From an uncultured Blautia sp. (GTDB lineage Bacteria > Bacillota > Clostridia > Lachnospirales > Lachnospiraceae): a stretch of 64,000 nucleotides of DNA. The notes below the pieces were generated by a model. That model saw nothing but the letters and a program-made list of their open reading frames with translations. It was not told the DNA's origin and ran no database searches. Position numbers and translations under genes: made by a program. The stretch is from the NCBI RefSeq assembly GCF_934371575.1, contig NZ_CAKRNY010000004.1, positions 54,931 to 118,930 on the forward strand. Reading direction: 5' to 3'. Shown here piece after piece: positions 58,357 through 64,000 of the stretch (its first letter is position 1; every line of letters begins with the position of its first letter).

Positions 58357-60942
58357 TTATTTCACTTTAATCCTAAACGTTGCCTTTTTATTGGTTCCGT
58401 CAACAGATCTGGCGGTAATTGTTACAGTACCTTTCTTTTTCGCCTTCACAACACCCTTTGCATTTACTGTTGCGATTTTGGTGTTACCGGAGCTCCAGAC
58501 TACGTTTCTGTTTGCATTCTTAGTTGCCGTAACCTTTGCATTCAGCTTCAGAGTCTTTCCTGCTTTTACCACTTTCTTCCCTGAGATAGTGATTTTTTTC
58601 ACATATCCTTTGGTGCAGGTGAGCTTAATGGAACCGTATACCTTGCTGCCGTCTTTTGCAGTTGCTGTGATCACAACGCTTTTTCCACCGGCTTTTTTCT
58701 TCATGGTTACAACACCATTTGCATTTACTGTTGCAACCTTTGTATTGCCTGATTTCCAGATCACTGCTTTGTTCGCCGCATTGGAAGGAGCTGCTTTAAC
58801 CTTAAGCTGTACCTTCTTACCAGCTGCAACTTTGGCAGAACCTTTCGCACTTACTGTTAACTTCTTAACCAGAATCGGAAGTGCTGCAATCTCCTTCTGC
58901 TCTATCAGAATTTCACCACATACAGAGCATTTCTTTCCTTCTGTGAGACCTGTCTGTCCCTGGGAAGGTGCAACTGCCGGGATCACAACCTCTTTATGTC
59001 CGGCTGCTTTCACAAGCTTGCGGGATTTCAGAATAATGCCGCATACAGAGCATTTCTTTCCTTCACTCCAGCCATCCTTTGTACAGGTAGCTGCTATTGC
59101 CGGAAGTACCTGGGCAGTATGAACGGTAACCCTGCACTGGGCTTTGACTGTTCCGGCCTGTGCGGTGATCACAGCAGAACCTTCTCCCACTGCTGTAACA
59201 TTGCCCTTCTCATCCACCTTGGCAACTTCTTCTTTGTCACTGGACCATACCACCTTATCTGTGGCATCCTTTGGTTCAACAGCTGCTGTAAGGGCAAAGC
59301 TCTCTCCTGCGCAAAGAGATTTCACGGAAATATCCAGAGTGATACCTGCTGCCGCTACCGTAACCGGATCTATAACAACTGTTTTTCCAGTTTTACTTAC
59401 TGTAAAAATACGCTCATACCATTTGTCATTCTTAACGGAATGGAAGGAAATTACAGTCGCTTTCTCCAGACGGTCCACAGCTGTGCTGCCTCCCATGGCA
59501 TTTGCTTTTACCACAATGTCAGCTTTGCGGTCTGTAATAGCAATTGTGCTTTCAGCTGTGGCTGCATCTGCTGCACTTCCAACAAAAAGCCTGTCAAAGC
59601 TGTCACTTCCCATTGTCAGCTGTAATGATTCTGTATAATTGTTTGAATTCGGACCTCCCACAGTATGTAATGCAGCAGCAGCTACTTTAAACATTTTCAC
59701 GTTGCTGGTTACATCCATATTGATGGTATGGTCAAAATCTCCTGTTACCAGGGTCTTTGCAGTATAATCAATTTCCACCTGTCTCGGATAGAAGGCACGC
59801 TCAAGTGTGTTTTTCCCCTGCTCATATTTTGTAAGATAGCTGTTTGAAATTGCTACAAGCGCAAGCTTTGTCTCACTTTCATTTACCGGAATGGTAAACT
59901 GCCATTTACCGTCAACCTGGGTTCCGGCACACCAGTTTGCTCTGTTATCGCCATTGGCAGCTGCTTCCTCATAAGTACCCTTGTACAGATAATGATACCC
60001 TTTTCCACTTAAAGTCACAGTAAGACTTCTTCCCTTTTCATCCTGATGCAGAACTGCTTTTTCAACCTTAAACATTGCAGTATTATTGGTTACCGCAAGC
60101 TCAGTTTCCACAGATTCTGCTGCCTTCTTCACAAGCGCGGCAACTGCCTTCTCCAGTCTGGATGCCATTGCATCAACCTCAGCCTGTCTGGACTTCACAT
60201 AGTCACGCTGAACAGCTGCCACTGCATCTGTAACAGCTTTTGCAGTGTCCTCTGTATAAATAGAAAGGTCAGCCGGAACCTTTTCAAGAGCAGCATCTAC
60301 AGCTGTGTAATCAGCTTTTTCCTCCGGCTTTGGTGTAAGCTTGCCGGTGTCCTGAGTAATTTTGATTGTATAATTAACATCATGAGCTTCACTCATTGCC
60401 GTAGTTGTTCCGGCGATTGCCATATCCTGATTCAGAATTACCGGAATTTTAAACAAAGATCCGTTCTCTGTTGAAAGCACCGGATATACTTCGCCATTTA
60501 ATTTGATCTGAGAGTATTTTTTACTGGAAAATAAAATATTCCCATAAATAACTCCATTTTCGATCACAATAGATGGGCAGGTAATCTTTACCTTTCCTGT
60601 TCCGCCTGAAAAGCCAAAATCATCGGGCACATAAGTTCCGTCTGCAAATTCTGTCTTCTCTCCAAGTCCTGTTTCCTGAAGATCCGTCCTGTCAGTCTCT
60701 CCTAATTCCACTGTATTGTCTGTGCTGACCTCACTGGCAAAATCCCCAGCTTCGCTTGTAAATCCCTCAAAAGCTTCTTCAGAATCAGAAAAAGTCTCAC
60801 GAGCTGCTTCACTTTCCAATTCACAGACCTGTTCTTCGGACTGCCAGTCTTCTGCACTTACTGTAAAAACAGCAGCATCAGGACCAACTGTCATAGCTGC
60901 TGCAAGAAACAGAGCTAATATTTTTGTTCTTCTTTGTTTCAT
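58357..60942 (-). CDS. Large exported surface protein with NEAT-like and Big2-like domains
   Basis: An 861-residue protein. Signal peptide ILALFLAAAMTVGPDAAVFT. A NEAT-like domain at about 105-210 (GTGKVKITCPSIVIENGVIY), a helical FIVAR-like part at 215-275, two further NEAT-like domains around 285-545, one Big2 domain near 555-625 (WSSDKEEVAKVDEKGNVTAV), two KKCSVCG zinc-knuckle repeats at 640-700, and two more Big2-like repeats to the end. No LPxTG or SLH anchor. It neighbours the chelatase operon but ends before the riboswitch, so it is probably separately transcribed. Confidence 0.75.
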   Translation of the reverse strand: MKQRRTKILALFLAAAMTVGPDAAVFTVSAEDWQSEEQVCELESEAARETFSDSEEAFEGFTSEAGDFASEVSTDNTVELGETDRTDLQETGLGEKTEFADGTYVPDDFGFSGGTGKVKITCPSIVIENGVIYGNILFSSKKYSQIKLNGEVYPVLSTENGSLFKIPVILNQDMAIAGTTTAMSEAHDVNYTIKITQDTGKLTPKPEEKADYTAVDAALEKVPADLSIYTEDTAKAVTDAVAAVQRDYVKSRQAEVDAMASRLEKAVAALVKKAAESVETELAVTNNTAMFKVEKAVLHQDEKGRSLTVTLSGKGYHYLYKGTYEEAAANGDNRANWCAGTQVDGKWQFTIPVNESETKLALVAISNSYLTKYEQGKNTLERAFYPRQVEIDYTAKTLVTGDFDHTINMDVTSNVKMFKVAAAALHTVGGPNSNNYTESLQLTMGSDSFDRLFVGSAADAATAESTIAITDRKADIVVKANAMGGSTAVDRLEKATVISFHSVKNDKWYERIFTVSKTGKTVVIDPVTVAAAGITLDISVKSLCAGESFALTAAVEPKDATDKVVWSSDKEEVAKVDEKGNVTAVGEGSAVITAQAGTVKAQCRVTVHTAQVLPAIAATCTKDGWSEGKKCSVCGIILKSRKLVKAAGHKEVVIPAVAPSQGQTGLTEGKKCSVCGEILIEQKEIAALPILVKKLTVSAKGSAKVAAGKKVQLKVKAAPSNAANKAVIWKSGNTKVATVNANGVVTMKKKAGGKSVVITATAKDGSKVYGSIKLTCTKGYVKKITISGKKVVKAGKTLKLNAKVTATKNANRNVVWSSGNTKIATVNAKGVVKAKKKGTVTITARSVDGTNKKATFRIKVK

Positions 60943-61043
60943 TTTATTCTCTTATCCTCCCTTATAAAAAACGTTTTAACGCAATGGTACTATAAAAAAA
61001 TCAAAGAATCAATTATTTTTACCAAATACCTCTGAAAAAAGGA

Positions 61044-61104
61044 TTGACAAATACCCCCTCCAGGTATATATTAACATCATATTGTAAATACCCCTTAGGG
61101 GTAT
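61044..61104 (+). promoter_or_regulatory. Copper-responsive csoR promoter with two operators
   Basis: TTGACA (61044-61049) and TATATT (61067-61072) have 17-nt spacing. One operator, ATACCCCC-TCC-AGGTAT (61051-61067), fills the spacer; a second perfect one, ATACCCC-TTA-GGGGTAT (61088-61104), covers the start. This G/C-tract palindrome is typical of CsoR sites. The remaining gap 60943-61040 holds the start region of the surface-protein gene. Confidence 0.82.
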
Positions 61105-61124
61105 GTTAGAAAAGGAGCCTGCCT

Positions 61125-61508
61125 ATGACAACTGATCATAAATCCGAAACCTGCTGTAGCCACACCGCAGCCGATTCTGAAACTCTTTCCAGTCAGGAAC
61201 CCACTAAAAAGGTCTGTTCCTGCTGTTGTACCAAGCACACCGACCGTTCCGAAGCAGAACGCAGGAAACTGGTTAATCGTCTGAAGCGTATTGAAGGTCA
61301 GATACGGGGCATTATAGGAATGCTGGAAAATGATGCCTACTGCAATGACATCCTGATCCAGTCTGCCGCTGTAAATGCCGCTGTAAATGCTTTTAATAAA
61401 GAACTTCTTGCCAACCATATCCGTACCTGTGTTGCAAGAGATATCCGGGAGGGTAAGGACGAAACCATTGATGAGCTGGTTGCAACTTTACAGAAACTAA
61501 TGAAGTAA
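61125..61508 (+). CDS. csoR: CsoR-family copper-sensing repressor with Cys-rich N-terminus
   Basis: A 127-residue protein. The core from residue 42 is CsoR: VNRLKRIEGQIRGIIGMLEN, Cys in DAYCNDILIQ, His and Cys in NHIRTCVARD, the copper ligands. The N-terminal 38 residues are an extra Cys-rich extension (CCSH, CSCCCTKH) that may also bind metal. It represses its own operon through the two operators until Cu(I) binds. Confidence 0.92.
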   Translation: MTTDHKSETCCSHTAADSETLSSQEPTKKVCSCCCTKHTDRSEAERRKLVNRLKRIEGQIRGIIGMLENDAYCNDILIQSAAVNAAVNAFNKELLANHIRTCVARDIREGKDETIDELVATLQKLMK

Positions 61509-61528
61509 AATAACAGGAGGAATTTGTT

Positions 61529-64000
61529 ATGAAGCAATACAACGTCACAGGCATGAGCTGTGCAGCCTGCAGTGCCCGTGTGGAAAAAGCAGTAAACAAG
61601 GTGCCAGGTGTTGCATCCTGTTCCGTAAGCCTGCTTACCAATTCCATGGGCGTGGAAGGAACCGCTGCAGACTCTGCCATTATTTCAGCCGTAGAACAGG
61701 CCGGATACGGCTGCAGCTTAAAGGGAGCTTCCGGTCAGAAGGAATCTGTTTCCGACGCAGAAAAAGCTCTGGAAGACCACGAGACGCCGATTCTTAAGAA
61801 ACGCCTGATCGCATCTGTGGGCTTTCTTTTGGTGCTGATGTACTTTTCCATGGGGCACATGATGTGGGGATGGCCACTTCCAGCCTGGTTTGATGGCAAC
61901 CATATTGCCATGGGACTTGTGCAGCTGATCCTTGCTGCCATCGTCATGGTCATAAACCAGAAATTTTTTATCAGCGGCTTCAAAAGCCTGTGGCACCGTT
62001 CTCCGAACATGGACACCCTGGTAGCCCTTGGCTCCATGGCATCTTTTGTATGGAGCGTCTACGCCCTATTCGCCATGACAAGGGCCCAGGTTGACGGCAA
62101 TTCCCAGCTTGTCATGCACTACATGATGGAATTCTATTTCGAATCCGCAGCCATGATCCTGACCTTGATCACTGTAGGAAAAATGCTGGAAGCCCGCTCC
62201 AAGGGTAAAACCACTGACGCCTTAAAAGGTCTTATGAAGCTTGCTCCAAAGACCGCCGTTGTCATCCGGAACGGCCAGGAAACCACCGTTCCCATTGACC
62301 AGGTTGTAAAAGGCGACATCTTCGTTGTCCGCCCTGGTGAAAACATCCCGGTGGACGGCGTGATCATCGAAGGCTCCAGTGCAGTCAACGAATCTGCCCT
62401 TACAGGCGAGAGTATCCCCGTTGACAAAGCAGCCGGAGATCTTGTCTCCGCAGCCACAGTCAACCAGTCTGGTTTTATCAGATGTGAAGCTACCCGCGTT
62501 GGCGAATACACCACCCTCTCCCAGATCATCAAAATGGTCAGTGATGCCGCAGCCACCAAAGCTCCTATTGCCAAAATCGCAGACCGTGTTTCCGGAGTTT
62601 TCGTACCAGCCGTTATCACAATTGCAATCTTAACCACCATAATCTGGCTGCTCACAGGCCACGAATTCGGTTACGCCCTTGCAAGAGGAATTTCCGTTCT
62701 GGTCATCAGTTGCCCATGTGCCCTTGGACTTGCCACTCCGGTTGCCATTATGGTTGGAAACGGAATGGGGGCCAAAAACGGTATCCTTTTCAAAACCGCC
62801 GTCTCACTTGAGGAAGCCGGAAAGGTTCAGATCGTAGCCCTTGACAAAACCGGAACCATCACAAGCGGTCAGCCGGAGGTTACTGACATTCTCCCTGCAG
62901 ATGGCGTGTCTGAGAACGATCTTCTCGCCCTTGCCTACGCCCTTGAGAAAAAGAGCGAGCATCCTCTTGCAAAAGCCATTCTGGAAAAAGCTGCAAGCCT
63001 TGGTCTTACTGCTCAGGAAGTCACAGATTTCCAGGCTCTTCCGGGAAACGGACTTTCTGCAAGGCTTGATGCTTCCACATTGATCGGCGGCAGCATGAAA
63101 TACATCAGCACACTGGTGTCTGTATCCCCTTCCCTTATGCACCAGGCTGAGAAGCTTGCCGAAGCAGGAAAAACTCCCCTTCTTTTTGCAAAGGATGGAA
63201 AACTTCTTGGAATCATTGCAGTTGCTGACGTGATCAAGCCAGACAGTGCCCAGGCGGTCAAAGAGCTTCAGAATATGGGAATCCACGTAGTTATGCTTAC
63301 CGGAGACAACGAGCGCACGGCCAGAGCCATCGGCGCACAGGCAGGTGTTGACCAGGTTATCGCAGGCGTCCTTCCAGATGGAAAAGAGAGCGTCATCCGC
63401 TCCCTGAAGGAAAAAGGCAAGGTTGCCATGGTGGGGGATGGAATCAACGATGCCCCTGCCCTTACCAGAGCGGATATCGGTATCGCCATCGGTGCAGGAA
63501 CAGATGTAGCCATTGATGCCGCAGATGTAGTTCTTATGAAGAGCCAGCTTTCAGATGTGCCAGCTGCCATCCGTATGAGCCACGCAACCCTTCGGAACAT
63601 CCACGAAAATCTTTTCTGGGCATTCTTCTACAACGTAATCGGCATCCCGCTGGCTGCCGGTGTCTGGATCCCGATTTTCGGCTGGACCCTGAACCCGATG
63701 TTCGGCGCTGCTGCCATGAGCCTTTCCAGCTTCTGCGTGGTTACCAACGCGCTGAGACTGAACCTGTTTAAGATTCACGATGCAGGCAAAGATAAAAAAA
63801 TTAATAATCCGGTTTCAGAAGCAGAACAGACGATTAATAACAGCTGCAAGCTTTTAAACGAGTGCAGCGATATTAATAACAATACTAACAAAAAGGAGAA
63901 TAATACCATGGTAAAAGTGACAATTAATGTAACAGGAATGATGTGCGGACATTGCGAAGCACACGTAAACAAAGCAATCCAGGAAGCATTTGGGGTACAG
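61529..64000 (+). CDS. copA: Copper-exporting P1B-ATPase CopA, continuing in frame into a CopZ-like domain (3' end outside window)
   Basis: Start follows AGGAGGAATTTGTT, 20 bp after csoR. Residues 1-70: heavy-metal domain with GMSCAACS. Then membrane spans, the actuator TGES, the CPC motif in [12 protein letters not shown], phosphorylation [13 protein letters not shown] and hinge [10 protein letters not shown]. After a normal ending ([13 protein letters not shown]) the frame runs without a stop through a polar linker into [20 protein letters not shown], a second metal domain like CopZ. An AAGGAG lies nine bases before that Met (63908), so free CopZ may also be made. Confidence 0.92.
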   Translation, partial: MKQYNVTGMSCAACSARVEKAVNKVPGVASCSVSLLTNSMGVEGTAADSAIISAVEQAGYGCSLKGASGQKESVSDAEKALEDHETPILKKRLIASVGFLLVLMYFSMGHMMWGWPLPAWFDGNHIAMGLVQLILAAIVMVINQKFFISGFKSLWHRSPNMDTLVALGSMASFVWSVYALFAMTRAQVDGNSQLVMHYMMEFYFESAAMILTLITVGKMLEARSKGKTTDALKGLMKLAPKTAVVIRNGQETTVPIDQVVKGDIFVVRPGENIPVDGVIIEGSSAVNESALTGESIPVDKAAGDLVSAATVNQSGFIRCEATRVGEYTTLSQIIKMVSDAAATKAPIAKIADRVSGVFVPAVITIAILTTIIWLLTGHEFGYALARGISVLVISCPCALGLATPVAIMVGNGMGAKNGILFKTAVSLEEAGKVQIVALDKTGTITSGQPEVTDILPADGVSENDLLALAYALEKKSEHPLAKAILEKAASLGLTAQEVTDFQALPGNGLSARLDASTLIGGSMKYISTLVSVSPSLMHQAEKLAEAGKTPLLFAKDGKLLGIIAVADVIKPDSAQAVKELQNMGIHVVMLTGDNERTARAIGAQAGVDQVIAGVLPDGKESVIRSLKEKGKVAMVGDGINDAPALTRADIGIAIGAGTDVAIDAADVVLMKSQLSDVPAAIRMSHATLRNIHENLFWAFFYNVIGIPLAAGVWIPIFGWTLNPMFGAAAMSLSSFCVVTNALRLNLFKIHDAGKDKKINNPVSEAEQTINNSCKLLNECSDINNNTNKKENNTMVKVTINVTGMMCGHCEAHVNKAIQEAFGVQ

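Overview
The window is a piece of a low-GC Firmicutes chromosome, most likely a gut Lachnospiraceae (Blautia/Dorea-like), carrying one complete integrated prophage. The genus is inferred from gene style only: strong GGAGG ribosome sites, a cobalamin riboswitch, AGCS symporter, CsoR/CopA and FtsX-type ABC fusions.

Host, left edge (1-2195) and 53088-53591: two halves of one large ABC exporter gene (ATPase fused to an FtsX-type permease), split inside its Walker B DEPTG motif. The prophage lies between them (2196-53087, about 50.9 kb). Its integrase is a large serine recombinase (51675-53060). Joining the two junctions rebuilds an attP with perfect 10-bp inverted arms exactly centred on a GT dinucleotide, and an attB that restores the ABC reading frame.

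Prophage layout. 2.2-7.4 kb: accessory region with a zinc-ribbon gene, a CpG-rich alternating purine-pyrimidine tract, a 63-bp tandem repeat and a plus-strand operon of small genes led by a J-domain protein. 7.7-36 kb (minus strand): lysis (holin, NlpC/P60-like plus CW_7 endolysin), a small tyrosine recombinase, tail fibres (one with a C-type-lectin-like end, one with duplicated domains plus an SGNH hydrolase), P2/Mu-type baseplate (gpI, gpJ, gpW), tape measure, frameshifted tail chaperone, tube, sheath, then a lambda-type head module (gpE capsid, gpD decoration, ClpP-type protease with internal scaffold start, gpB portal, gpW, gpA and small terminase). It is a contractile-tailed phage with a lambda-like head. 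36-49 kb (minus): ArpU-like late regulator, two DNA methyltransferases (one frameshifted), radical SAM protein, many small Cys-rich proteins, SSB, a replication protein with candidate internal origin, ORF6C and DUF3102 proteins. 49.4-53 kb: lambda-like switch with two matching operators between divergent promoters, the repressor, a second XRE regulator, a secreted protein and the integrase.

The most striking observation is the secreted protein at 50470-51555. An ungapped stretch of about 106 residues matches the phage's own tape measure protein. A lysogeny-region gene that exports a tape-measure-like domain suggests superinfection exclusion by mimicry of the DNA-injection machinery.

Host, right side (53.7-64 kb): a flavodoxin-like reductase, an alanine/Na+ symporter, a cobalamin-riboswitch-controlled pair encoding an exported CbiK-type chelatase and an exported NEAT-like protein, a large surface protein with NEAT-like and Big2 domains, and a copper locus (CsoR with two operators, then CopA continuing in frame into a CopZ-like domain that has its own ribosome site). 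The left ABC gene and the right CopA/CopZ gene run off the window.
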